A DNA stretch of 60,655 bases, taken from positions 1 to 60,655 of the forward strand of contig JAFUNP010000031.1 in assembly GCA_017473015.1 (NCBI GenBank), in the 5' to 3' direction. How positions within the stretch are numbered: the stretch's first letter is position 1; every line of letters starts with the position of its first letter. Of this stretch, positions 33,684-43,315 are shown piece by piece. Below the pieces are notes generated by a model. That model searched no databases. It worked only from the letters and a program-made list of their open reading frames with translations, and was not told where the DNA came from. A program made the position numbers and the translations under genes. The DNA is from Oscillospiraceae bacterium. Its GTDB lineage: Bacteria > Bacillota > Clostridia > Oscillospirales > Ruminococcaceae.

Positions 33684-35066
33684 TTAGAAACGGAAATAGA
33701 TAAACGGGTTGTATGTGCTGTCAACCAGATAAGCTATGCTCAGCAGGAAAATACCTGTCAGCACAGGAATCATTACCAGGTTGTTGTTTTTATACTTGTC
33801 CCAGAATTTTGTTGTCAGTGTTGTGGAGCACAGCACACCGATGAGAATGGATGCAAAATAGTTTCTCAGATAGTAGCCTGCACTGATGCCGCCGGAGAAG
33901 GAAAACATTTTTACTATAAATCCGCCCAGTGCGCCCAGGTCGGTAATATAGAAAATTGCCCAGCCTACTGCAATTGCCAGCAGGGTGTATATTCTGGCAG
34001 GAACAGGGTGTTTTTTCAGCCAGTCCAGCAGGAATATTTTTTCCATAGCCAGCAAAGCAAAGTAGTACAGCCCCCACAGCATAAAGTTCCAGTCAGCACC
34101 ATGCCAGAAACCGGTCAGAAACCATACCACCAGCATATTCAGAATCTGTCGTTTCAGGCCTTTTCTGTTGCCGCCCAGAGGGATGTATACATAATCCCTG
34201 AACCAGCTGGACAGTGTGATATGCCATCTGCGCCAGAATTCTGTAATACTTTTTGAAATGTATGGCAGGTTGAAGTTCATAGGGAAGTCGAAGCCCAGCA
34301 TATGACCAAGACCGATAGCCATAAGTGAATAACCGGAGAAGTCAAAATAAATCTGCAGGGAATAGGCGATAATGCCCAGCCATGCCAGCGGTGTGGATAC
34401 AGCGCCAAAGCCCATTGCTTCAATATCTGTCCATAATGCACCTACATTGTTGGCAATCAGCACTTTTTTGCCCAGGCCGAAAATAAACAGCTTGATACCT
34501 TCGTTGATGCCTTCCAGAGTGATTCTGCCTTCGTGTGTGTTAAGTTTTTTCTGCACATCAGAGTAGAGAACGATAGGACCTGCAATCAGCTGTGGGAACA
34601 TTGTAACAAAGGCTGAAAAGTTGATAATGTTCTTTTCTGCTTCCACATCGCCGCGGTATACATCTATGGTGTATGAGAATGTCTGGAATGTATAGAAGCT
34701 GATGCCCAGTGGCAGGGGAATATTCAGCAGAGGAATATTCAGACCAAAGAAGTTGTTGGCATTCAGTATAAAGAAGTCTGCATATTTGAAGAAGAACAGG
34801 CTGCCCAGATTGAAAAGTGCGGAGCAGGCAAGGCCTCTTTTCATTTTCTTTCTGTCACCGCGGTGTTTTTCAATATACTGTGATGAGAAAAAGTCCACCA
34901 CGGTGCTGGCTATCATAATAGGGAAGTATTTCACTTCACCCCATGAATAGAAAATCAGACTGGCCAGTGTGATAACACCATTTTTGTACTTATATGGTAC
35001 CCGGTAGTATATTATCAATACTACGGTCAGAAATCGAAAAATAAAAAAGATATTGCTGAATATCAA
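33684..35066 (-). CDS. MBOAT-family O-acyltransferase (AlgI/DltB/PatA-like)
   Basis: About 460 residues, polytopic. SKSITEFWRRWHITLSSWFR and FLTGFWHGADWNFMLWG carry the family motif, with the active-site His in FWHG. The protein would move acyl groups from a cytosolic donor to the outside. The ATG at 35075 directly abuts AAGGAGGA, too close for initiation; a TTG nine bases on gives proper spacing and the usual MIFSNIFFIF start, so I place the start there. DHHW and MBOAT genes form one operon, and a DUF4358 lipoprotein gene lies upstream. Confidence 0.9.
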   Translation of the reverse strand: MIFSNIFFIFRFLTVVLIIYYRVPYKYKNGVITLASLIFYSWGEVKYFPIMIASTVVDFFSSQYIEKHRGDRKKMKRGLACSALFNLGSLFFFKYADFFILNANNFFGLNIPLLNIPLPLGISFYTFQTFSYTIDVYRGDVEAEKNIINFSAFVTMFPQLIAGPIVLYSDVQKKLNTHEGRITLEGINEGIKLFIFGLGKKVLIANNVGALWTDIEAMGFGAVSTPLAWLGIIAYSLQIYFDFSGYSLMAIGLGHMLGFDFPMNFNLPYISKSITEFWRRWHITLSSWFRDYVYIPLGGNRKGLKRQILNMLVVWFLTGFWHGADWNFMLWGLYYFALLAMEKIFLLDWLKKHPVPARIYTLLAIAVGWAIFYITDLGALGGFIVKMFSFSGGISAGYYLRNYFASILIGVLCSTTLTTKFWDKYKNNNLVMIPVLTGIFLLSIAYLVDSTYNPFIYFRF

Positions 35067-35212
35067 AAATATCATTCCTCCTTTATATTTAGATTATATA
35101 TATATAAATATTGTAATTTGATTAAAGCAGATACTTTATTATTATACTGTCAACCTGCCTATGATTCAAGGAGAAAATTGTGAAATACTGATAAATTACA
35201 AAACTTTTACAC

Positions 35213-35247
35213 AAAAAAAGTGGAAATACCATAGAGGCATTTCCACC
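35213..35247 (-). terminator. Terminator of the DUF4358 gene
   Basis: GTGGAAATACC pairs with GCATTTCCAC; minus-strand tail of seven T. Confidence 0.85.
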
Positions 35248-35261
35248 GTTTTGTTCTGTGA

Positions 35262-35759
35262 TTATTTGAATGCTTCGTCGATAGCTGCATCGATTGGTTC
35301 GTATGCTGCTTCAACACCCTGGTCCTCAACAACTACTTCGTCGCCGCCGATAACCAGCAGTACATAGTTGCCTTTTTCAACAATTCTGCCTGCTTCAGCT
35401 TTGTCCAGCAGAGCGCCTACATAGTTTTCGTTGGACCGTACAATGTAATCTTTCTGTGCCTGCAGAGCAGCTTTTACATCTTCTACTTTACCTTCTTTAG
35501 CCTGCACAACCAGGATAATGTCAACGCCTGGCATGATTGGGCAGTAAGAACCTGCGTATGCATCGTACATTTCTGCATCAATACCCAGGTATTCCATGTA
35601 CTGTTCGTCTACAGGTGTGCTCATTCTTACAGGGGATGCTGTTTCGATTGTTGTCAGCACTTCGTTTACATCGTAAGCAGGTGTTTCGTCACCGCCGCCG
35701 CATGCAACCATTGATACAGCCATTACAGCTGTCAGTGCAAATGCAATGATTTTTTTCAT
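35262..35759 (-). CDS. DUF4358-type lipoprotein
   Basis: A 165-residue lipoprotein: signal peptide MKKIIAFALTAVMAVSMVAC with the lipidated Cys at 20, then a GGG spacer and a compact domain. The tail (DAALQAQ...GNYVLLVIGGD by features) fits DUF4358, a domain found in Clostridia, commonly near MBOAT and DHHW acylation genes. It may act at the membrane surface in that pathway; function unproven. AAAGGAG precedes the ATG. Confidence 0.8.
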   Translation of the reverse strand: MKKIIAFALTAVMAVSMVACGGGDETPAYDVNEVLTTIETASPVRMSTPVDEQYMEYLGIDAEMYDAYAGSYCPIMPGVDIILVVQAKEGKVEDVKAALQAQKDYIVRSNENYVGALLDKAEAGRIVEKGNYVLLVIGGDEVVVEDQGVEAAYEPIDAAIDEAFK

Positions 35760-35850
35760 TTTATATCTCCTTTACAAATTATCATAATAAATTTGCTTTA
35801 TTATGATACCATAAAAATCTTTGTAATCAAGTCAAATTTCAAAATATCAC

Positions 35851-36312
35851 TTATTTTTCAATATTTTCCACGATAACTGTTTCGACTGTACCGTTTACTG
35901 CGCTTTCCATTGCAGCGACAATCAGTGTTTTAAAATTACCGGTAGACTCTGTGGCGCCTGCAACAATATCCACGCTGGTAACCTTGCCACTTTCAATAAA
36001 CTGGTTTATCAGGTCTTTATTATATTTGGCAGGATATGTACCAACAATCTGTTCCATTTCAGCTTTATAGCTTTCGTCCCGGCTTTTCAGTTTGGTCCCG
36101 TCTTCATTTACAGAATCGTAAACCACTTCGTTCAGCTCGCCTTCAACGATGGTCACTTCCACATAGTCTTTCCAGCCGTAGGCATCAAATTCCCGGAATT
36201 CGGCACGATATGTACCGTCAACAAATGATGTGGCGTTAAGCTGCTCACCGTTACATGCTGTAAAGCTCAGGGCCATTACAACCGCGAGAGCAAAAGAGAT
36301 TATTCTTTTCAT
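35851..36312 (-). CDS. FMN-binding-domain lipoprotein
   Basis: A 153-residue lipoprotein with signal MKRIISFALAVVMALSFTAC, lipidated at Cys20. The remaining domain has DGTYRAEFREFDAYGWKDYV and the C-terminal VAGATESTGNFK, which resembles the [ST]GAT-x-[ST] flavinylation motif, so FMN may be covalently attached by an ApbE enzyme encoded elsewhere. The first motif residue is Ala rather than Ser/Thr. It is divergent from a Gx transporter gene, a usual partner in flavin-based extracytosolic electron transfer sets. Confidence 0.8.
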   Translation of the reverse strand: MKRIISFALAVVMALSFTACNGEQLNATSFVDGTYRAEFREFDAYGWKDYVEVTIVEGELNEVVYDSVNEDGTKLKSRDESYKAEMEQIVGTYPAKYNKDLINQFIESGKVTSVDIVAGATESTGNFKTLIVAAMESAVNGTVETVIVENIEK

Positions 36313-36460
36313 GTCAATATTCCTTCTCTGTTAATATTAAAATGCGCTATGGCACATATAAAATATATCATAATAAAAAATCAAATGTCAATTAAACAGC
36401 TTTTTTGTAATAAAAATGTAACTCATCCGTCACATTGTTTTACTTATACTCTATTTAAAC

Positions 36461-36489
36461 TTGACATAAGACGACAGTATCTTTAAAAT
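36461..36489 (+). promoter_or_regulatory. Promoter of the Gx transporter gene
   Basis: TTGACA (36461-36466) and TAAAAT (36484-36489) are 17 bp apart. Confidence 0.75.
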
Positions 36490-36525
36490 AATAATGTTAA
36501 TATAAAATATAAAGGAGATACATCT

Positions 36526-37026
36526 GTGAACAAAACAAAGCGAATGACTACCGTAGCACTGCTGTTTGCGCTGGCGATGGTTTTCTCACTGCTGGAGGGT
36601 ATGGTTATGCCACTGTTTGCACTGCCACCGGGTGTAAAGCTGGGCCTGTCAAATATAGTGGTTATGTATTGTATGGCTTATATGGGATTTTCCAGCGCGG
36701 CACAGCTCACACTGCTGAAAGGCCTGTTTGCTTTTCTTACCCGAGGTGCTACTGCCGGCTTTCTGGCTACCATGGGCGGTATGTCCTCCATTATTATAAT
36801 GTATATTCTGTCCAGAATTTTTAAAGATAAAATCAACTATTACACACTTTCTGTTTTCGGTGCACTGTTTCACAACATAGGCCAGCTGGCAGGTGTTTCC
36901 CTGATGTTCGGTACTGCTTTCGCCATGGGCTATTTTCCAATTTTGGCAGTATCCGCTGTAATTATGGGCCTTATCACAGGTGCCACACTGACTGTGGTTA
37001 TCCCTGCGCTGAAAAAAATTCACTGA
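36526..37026 (+). CDS. Gx transporter family membrane protein (Hpre_diP_synt_I domain)
   Basis: A 166-residue protein with about five membrane helices; family signatures are PPGVKLGLSNIVVM and LKGLFAFLTRGATAGFLATMGG. The domain was once annotated as heptaprenyl diphosphate synthase component I but resembles ECF-type substrate-binding membrane proteins. It occurs beside FMN-binding proteins in electron-transfer gene sets, as here. The start is a GTG eight bases after AAAGGAG. Confidence 0.85.
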   Translation: MNKTKRMTTVALLFALAMVFSLLEGMVMPLFALPPGVKLGLSNIVVMYCMAYMGFSSAAQLTLLKGLFAFLTRGATAGFLATMGGMSSIIIMYILSRIFKDKINYYTLSVFGALFHNIGQLAGVSLMFGTAFAMGYFPILAVSAVIMGLITGATLTVVIPALKKIH

Positions 37027-37060
37027 TTGTGCAAAAGTTGTAAAAGTTTTGTTAAAACTC

Positions 37061-37089
37061 TTGCAAAAAATTCCATAACATAATATACT
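37061..37089 (+). promoter_or_regulatory. Promoter of groES-groEL
   Basis: TTGCAA (37061-37066) and TATACT (37084-37089) are 17 bp apart, with the CIRCE-like operator right after. Confidence 0.7.
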
Positions 37090-37090
37090 G

Positions 37091-37117
37091 TTAGCAGTCG
37101 AATGATTAGACTGCTAA
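37091..37117. promoter_or_regulatory. Variant CIRCE operator (HrcA-type)
   Basis: TTAGCAGTC-N9-GACTGCTAA is a perfect inverted repeat with CIRCE geometry. The canonical form is TTAGCACTC-N9-GAGTGCTAA, so one symmetric pair is changed (C to G and G to C), keeping the dyad. It sits at the groES transcription start. Confidence 0.85.
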
Positions 37118-37173
37118 TTTTGTGATGATACTTAATTACATAAAAAACTTGATATATAAAGGAGAGGATAATA

Positions 37174-37458
37174 ATGTCTATCAGACCATTATCAAACAGA
37201 GTTGTTCTCAGAAAAGCTGAGAAAGAAGTTACAACAAAATCCGGTCTTATCCTGTCTGCCACAGCAGCAGAGGTTACAGACTCTTACGAAGTTCTGGCAG
37301 TAGGTCCTGGTCTTTATCAGGATGGCGTTCTGGTTCCATGCACACTGAAAGCAGGCGATAAAGTGTTTATTGACAAGTATGCAGGCAATGCTGTAAAAGT
37401 GGGCGGCGAAGAATTCCTGATTGTTCACGAACACGAAGTTCTGGGCGTAATTGAATAA
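37174..37458 (+). CDS. groES: Co-chaperonin GroES
   Basis: A 94-residue subunit of the heptameric cap of GroEL. SIRPLSNRVVLRKAE at the start, the mobile loop (TTKSGLILSATA), VLAVGPG and the C-terminal EEFLIVHEHEVLGVIE match the family. AAGGAGAGG precedes the ATG. It is 16 bases before groEL and under the CIRCE-like operator, so heat or misfolding stress should raise expression through HrcA. Confidence 0.97.
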   Translation: MSIRPLSNRVVLRKAEKEVTTKSGLILSATAAEVTDSYEVLAVGPGLYQDGVLVPCTLKAGDKVFIDKYAGNAVKVGGEEFLIVHEHEVLGVIE

Positions 37459-37468
37459 GAGAGGTTAG

Positions 37469-39100
<1,632 letters not shown>

Positions 39101-39169
39101 TTTTGAGTATACCCCGTAGGGGGACGGCTTCCCGAACGTCCCGCATATATTTCTTAAGATTTAATTAAT

Positions 39170-39203
39170 AAAGTTCCCCTGTTGTTGTACGGGGGAACTT
39201 TTT
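39170..39203 (+). terminator. Terminator of groESL
   Basis: AAAGTTCCCC pairs with GGGGAACTTT, followed by TTTG and TTTT. Confidence 0.88.
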
Positions 39204-39228
39204 GTTTTATAATATAGTTGAGGTAATA

Positions 39229-39274
39229 GCCTCCCTTGTTAAAGGGAGGTGCCGAGGTACGAGGCGGAGGTGTT
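39229..39274 (+). repeat. Dispersed palindromic element, copy 1
   Basis: A first hairpin CCTCCCTT-GTT-AAAGGGAGG is followed by a variable GC-rich part and GGCGGAGGTGTT. A similarly built element lies at 57372-57420. Its GGAGG serves as the ribosome site of the next gene. Confidence 0.6.
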
Positions 39275-39278
39275 CATT

Positions 39279-39665
39279 ATGAAATCAAACAGAATAATCA
39301 CTGTTTTTATATTCACTGCAATATTGATTATTGTTTTTAATGGATATACTGTGTTTTCATTGCGCAATACCGATAAAACAATATTACATACAGGTGTATA
39401 TACTGAAAGACGTGTAAATAGTGCCATGAACACAGTTTCACGCTATTTTACTGTGTTTTATCCTGACTGTAAACTTACTCGGCTTTACACCAATGAATCT
39501 GGTGTATCTGAAACAGACAGGCTTGTTATTCTTGCCGATTATGATGTGGGCAGCATTGTTCGGCTGCATCCGTCTATGAATACAAACTCAACTTATACCC
39601 GCTGGCAGTTTGAACTTATAAATATATGTGGCGTTTGGTTTATTACCAATCAAGGTTATTGTTGA
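39279..39665 (+). CDS. Small membrane-anchored protein (possible NTF2-like/DUF4829 type)
   Basis: A 128-residue protein with an N-terminal membrane helix (about 5-25) and a compact exported domain. The end WQFELINICGVWFITNQGYC resembles the closing strands of NTF2-like folds such as DUF4829; this is a weak structural guess. The chosen ATG lies eight bases after GGAGG, which is inside the palindromic repeat. It precedes two YfjL-like genes at short spacing and is probably in one transcript with them. Confidence 0.6.
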   Translation: MKSNRIITVFIFTAILIIVFNGYTVFSLRNTDKTILHTGVYTERRVNSAMNTVSRYFTVFYPDCKLTRLYTNESGVSETDRLVILADYDVGSIVRLHPSMNTNSTYTRWQFELINICGVWFITNQGYC

Positions 39666-39689
39666 TTATCCTCACAGGAGGTATCCTTT

Positions 39690-40550
39690 ATGAAAATCCA
39701 AAATAAATTTATCAGATACATTATTTACGCTCTTATTGCAGCAGTTGTGGCTGTGGCACTGTATTTTTATCTCGGTTTTTTCGGTAACCCCATTTCAAAG
39801 CTGCTCTGTAAAAATACAGCAGAAAAATATGTGGCGGCAAACTACCCTGAATGTCATGTGGAAAGGTGGGGTTATAATTTCAAGGATGGCAACTATTTTG
39901 CCAATATTCAGAAAGAGGGCAGCCCTGATACCTACTTTTTTGTTTATACAGACTGGCTTGGCAATCTGAAATACGATTCCTATGAAAGCTATGTTACCAG
40001 CGGACACAACACCACCAACCGTATGATGATGGAATACCGCGCAGTTCTGGACAGCGCACTGCCACAGGAAAGTGTGGATTATACTCTGGATATTTTCTAT
40101 GGTGATATACTCTGCAATGGCAGTTACGAAAAATATGTATGGGATGAAAATCCTGAAAAAATAGTAGCCATACCGCGGGAAGATATAGTAATTGACGGTC
40201 AGTATGATTACAGTGAGCTTGGCTATAAATACGGCTATATTTGTCTGTATGTAAATGATGAAGATGTGTCTGTTGACCGCGCCTGTGAAATACTGCTGGA
40301 TGTGAAAGAAAAGCTGAACAAAAACGGCATCGGTTTTTATTATATCGATTTTGTGCTGACACTGCCCCGAGATGCTGACGGCACCCCTAATGATGATGAG
40401 CGCCGTATAAATATTGAACTGTTCCGTTGGGATGATATTTATGAAGAAGGTCTGGCCGACCGAGTGCAGACTGCACACGATGAACTGACGGCCTATTATG
40501 CCAAAATGGACGCACAGAAAACTGCTGAAATGAAAGCAGCGGAGAATTGA
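39690..40550 (+). CDS. YfjL-like membrane-anchored protein, copy 1
   Basis: A 286-residue protein with an N-terminal membrane helix (about 10-28) and the family motif FGNPISKLLCKNTAEKYVAA, then NYPECHVERWGYNFKDGNYF, as in the YfjL-like proteins of Firmicutes. The rest is an exported alpha/beta domain with no catalytic signature seen. CAGGAGG precedes the ATG. The next gene, a relative, starts three bases after its stop. Function of the family is unknown. Confidence 0.75.
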   Translation: MKIQNKFIRYIIYALIAAVVAVALYFYLGFFGNPISKLLCKNTAEKYVAANYPECHVERWGYNFKDGNYFANIQKEGSPDTYFFVYTDWLGNLKYDSYESYVTSGHNTTNRMMMEYRAVLDSALPQESVDYTLDIFYGDILCNGSYEKYVWDENPEKIVAIPREDIVIDGQYDYSELGYKYGYICLYVNDEDVSVDRACEILLDVKEKLNKNGIGFYYIDFVLTLPRDADGTPNDDERRINIELFRWDDIYEEGLADRVQTAHDELTAYYAKMDAQKTAEMKAAEN

Positions 40551-40552
40551 TT

Positions 40553-41689
40553 ATGAAAAACAATAAACCATTAATCAGAACATTGCGGCTTTTCGCTGTG
40601 GCAGCAGCATTCATCATCAGCATGTTTTTTACGGGTAATCCGCTGACATGTCTTAAAACCAGTGTCGCAGTGTCTGACTATCTTATAGAAAATTATGGCG
40701 ATGATTATAAAATAAGCTCATTTCGCTATCATCGGTTTGGTCACGAAAAAATCTACAGCTTTGATGTGGAAAAAGAAAATTCCCTTGATGAAAAATTTTA
40801 TATCTATTCCTATCCTGATGGTGAGGGGATAAGAGATACTTACCAGCGGATGGTAGCTGACGGTACAAAAACATATTTCCGCATAGGTGCGGAATATAAG
40901 CTGAAAGTGAGTCCTTTGCTGGAAAAAATGGAAGGACTGCATATTCATGATGCAGAATTTTCCGCTATGCCACGGGAATTGCTTATACCGGATAAAATCT
41001 ATGATATTGATGAAATATCTGCGGAGTACGGTACACTGGTACTATCCTTTGAAGAAGAAACCGGCGGTCTGGCAGAATTTGCAGATAAACTGCTGGAAAT
41101 CAAAGCATTCTGTGATGAAAACGGCATAAAATTTGCCTATATTGACCTTGATGGCGTAAAAAACAATCAATACGCAGGCGGTATTTCTGTGGATGGGTTT
41201 CCATATAAAGAGATAACAGAAGATAATCTGGAAAACCGAATCGCCACAGCTGACGATGCCAGACAGTATTATCAGAAATGGCAGGATGGCATGCACTTAC
41301 TGCGCAACCGGTATGTGTCTGTCGGTACAGCTGCAGAAAGTGCAGTTATGGATAAATATATTCATATTGAATACATGGATTATGATTTTCTCCAGACACC
41401 ACGGGCCAAGGAGTATTTCAGTGTAAACGGATATGAGCCTGCTGATTATGGCGTTGATATTGACGAAGTGATTACAGACAGGGAGTACACCCGGCAGGAA
41501 ATTTCTGATTTTGCACAGCGTGCCGGTGTTGTAAAGGCAACCGCATATATTACAGATGCGATGACACAGGAAAAAGTTGATATCATAGCCAGTGATATTA
41601 TGGCTCTTATTAAAGACAGCGGCATACCCCACAGACACATAAAAATAGTATGGAAAGCCGACAAAACAGAATATAAATACTGGCAATAA
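40553..41689 (+). CDS. YfjL-like membrane-anchored protein, copy 2
   Basis: A 378-residue relative of the preceding protein with a membrane helix (about 12-28) and the divergent motif FTGNPLTCLKTSVAVSDYLI, then ENYGDDYKISSFRYHRFGHEK. A middle segment (DIDEISAEYGTLVLSFE) parallels copy 1 (YSELGYKYGYICLYV). The C-terminal third (about 270-378) is extra. The ATG at 40553 follows GCGGAG at seven bases. Not recognised beyond the family. Confidence 0.7.
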   Translation: MKNNKPLIRTLRLFAVAAAFIISMFFTGNPLTCLKTSVAVSDYLIENYGDDYKISSFRYHRFGHEKIYSFDVEKENSLDEKFYIYSYPDGEGIRDTYQRMVADGTKTYFRIGAEYKLKVSPLLEKMEGLHIHDAEFSAMPRELLIPDKIYDIDEISAEYGTLVLSFEEETGGLAEFADKLLEIKAFCDENGIKFAYIDLDGVKNNQYAGGISVDGFPYKEITEDNLENRIATADDARQYYQKWQDGMHLLRNRYVSVGTAAESAVMDKYIHIEYMDYDFLQTPRAKEYFSVNGYEPADYGVDIDEVITDREYTRQEISDFAQRAGVVKATAYITDAMTQEKVDIIASDIMALIKDSGIPHRHIKIVWKADKTEYKYWQ

Positions 41690-41719
41690 AAAAGTGAGGC
41701 TTTGTGCCTCACTTTTTTT
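41688..41719. terminator. Bidirectional terminator between the YfjL-like and mscS genes
   Basis: AAAAAGTGAGGC pairs with GCCTCACTTTTT over TTTGT. Confidence 0.9.
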
Positions 41720-41730
41720 CTGTTATGTAA

Positions 41731-42807
41731 TTATTTTTCGTTGATAACAGTAAATGTGTTGTAAGCAAAATCTGTGTCATATTTTGCCACAATATCCATG
41801 ATTTTGTACTGCACTTTCTGTTTCAGTGCCAGATGGTCGGGACCTGCTACAGGGTATGAGTTGTAGCTGATTTTTACATCCAGGCTGGAAGCATTGAAGT
41901 TGTCAAAAACAACCAGAATACTGTCTGCTTTGATTTCTTCCATTTCTGTCAGTGCTGCTTTGATGTCATCACACACTGCCTGCAGAGTTTCTTTGGTAGT
42001 AGAGTACAGCAGACCGATAACAATGTTTGTTTTTCTCATCTGCATTTTTGTCCAGTTTGTTACGCTGTCGCCGCTTACTTTGCTGTTAGGTACAGTAATC
42101 AGAGCGTTGTCAAATGTTCTGATGCGAACTGAACGGAAATTCATTTCTTCCACAATACCTTCCAGACCGCCCACTGTAATCCAGTCACCTACACCGAAAG
42201 GTTTATCTGTCAGGATGACAATACCGGACATAAAGTTGGAAGCGATGTCCTGTGCAGCCAGTGCGAATGTCAGACCGCCAAGCCCCAGACCTGTAATCAG
42301 GCTTGTTACATCATAACCGAATTCTTCAATAATGATGACAGCTGTAAACACCATAATCAGTGCTTTGGCCAGCTTTGTAAAGAAGGTAATCAGTGTTTTG
42401 TTTACACCGCCCAGCTTGTCTTCCAGATTTTCGATGAATTCAGGCAGGTTTACCACAAAATTCTGCAGTGCTACGCTGATAAGCAGAATACCGGATATTC
42501 TCAGCACCAGACTCATGAATGAGTACACTGTCACATAGAAAGTGTTATTGAAAGGCAGGTTTGTAATGGCAAAAAATGCACCTGCAATTTTTACAAAATT
42601 GCTCAGAGGTTTTGCAAAGCTGCCCTGATAAGCGGATTCAAAGCCGTCTTTCTGAATTTTCAGCAGTTTTTTAACTATTCTGCCGGATTCTTTGTACAGG
42701 AAAGCTGACAAAAAGTAAAATACAATGTATATTACAACCGATAAAAGTATTTTCAGCACAAATTCAATCAGAGTAAATGCACCGAAAAAGTTATAGAACA
42801 AATCCAT
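41731..42807 (-). CDS. MscS-family mechanosensitive ion channel
   Basis: A 358-residue protein with membrane helices at the N-terminus and the pore region GLGLGGLTFALAAQDIASNF, followed by the beta domain (GIVILTDKPFGVGDWITVGG) and the C-terminal cytosolic cage. Such channels open on sudden osmotic downshock and release solutes. The ATG at 42807 follows AAGGAG; a longer upstream frame is less likely. It stands alone between a terminator and an AT-rich upstream region. Confidence 0.92.
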   Translation of the reverse strand: MDLFYNFFGAFTLIEFVLKILLSVVIYIVFYFLSAFLYKESGRIVKKLLKIQKDGFESAYQGSFAKPLSNFVKIAGAFFAITNLPFNNTFYVTVYSFMSLVLRISGILLISVALQNFVVNLPEFIENLEDKLGGVNKTLITFFTKLAKALIMVFTAVIIIEEFGYDVTSLITGLGLGGLTFALAAQDIASNFMSGIVILTDKPFGVGDWITVGGLEGIVEEMNFRSVRIRTFDNALITVPNSKVSGDSVTNWTKMQMRKTNIVIGLLYSTTKETLQAVCDDIKAALTEMEEIKADSILVVFDNFNASSLDVKISYNSYPVAGPDHLALKQKVQYKIMDIVAKYDTDFAYNTFTVINEK

Positions 42808-42915
42808 TATAATACTCCTTTTCTTTAATACGGAAAAATATTTTATCACAAAAAATATGATTAGTAAACAGAAATACCATACTTTCACAAATTCTTTATC
42901 TGCAGAATATCACTT

Positions 42916-42944
42916 TTGAAAAATATATGACGCTGTGGTATAAT
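42916..42944 (+). promoter_or_regulatory. Strong unassigned promoter upstream of metK
   Basis: TTGAAA (42916-42921) and TATAAT (42939-42944) are 17 bp apart. It lies 133 bp before the metK promoter; it could be a second metK promoter or drive a small RNA. Confidence 0.5.
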
Positions 42945-43048
42945 ATATGTCTGAAAACTTCTTTCAAGCTGATATGGGTATTTTGCACAGAATGAGGTAT
43001 TAATCAAAAATTTTGGTAAATAATTACATATTTTTTGTAAAATTTTTG

Positions 43049-43077
43049 TTGACATGCATATATGCAGATGATATAAT
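43049..43077 (+). promoter_or_regulatory. Promoter of the SAM riboswitch and metK
   Basis: TTGACA (43049-43054) and TATAAT (43072-43077) are 17 bp apart; both hexamers perfect. Confidence 0.85.
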
Positions 43078-43098
43078 ATCTTTCGGTAAATTGAATTT

Positions 43099-43194
43099 AA
43101 CTTATGAAGAGTGACTGAGGGAACGGCCCTGTGAAGTCCGGCAACCTGCAATTGTAAGGTGCCAAATCCGGCGGTATAAAACCGAGAGATAAGT
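43099..43194 (+). ncRNA. SAM-I (S-box) riboswitch aptamer
   Basis: P1 forms between AACTTAT (43099-43105) and ATAAGT (43189-43194). Conserved core bases include GAAGAG after P1, GAGGGAACGGCCCTGTGAAG, CCGGCAACC, GGTGCCAAATCC and CGAGAGATAAG, in the order typical for S-box RNAs. It should bind S-adenosylmethionine, the product of MetK encoded just downstream. Confidence 0.95.
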
Positions 43195-43201
43195 AATTAT
43201 G

Positions 43202-43230
43202 CTCACAGGTTTTGCGCCTGTGAGTTTTTT
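43202..43230 (+). terminator. Riboswitch-controlled terminator
   Basis: CTCACAGG pairs with CCTGTGAG and is followed by six T. With SAM bound the hairpin would form and stop transcription before metK; an antiterminator pairing with the P1 strand is inferred. Confidence 0.9.
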
Positions 43231-43315
43231 AATGTGTATGTTAAAAAACATATCGTTAAAGATAGGTTGAATTCAAGCAAGTTTATATATAAAGACACAC
43301 AAAAAGGAGAAAACT

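Noticed and set aside
37091..37117. Iron-box reading of TTAG...CTAA before groES
   Set aside because: The arms extend to nine bases with a nine-base spacer, which is CIRCE geometry, not TTAG-N6-CTAA.
42947..43003. 18-codon open frame after the unassigned promoter
   Set aside because: Its ATG lies before the predicted transcription start, so that promoter cannot express it.
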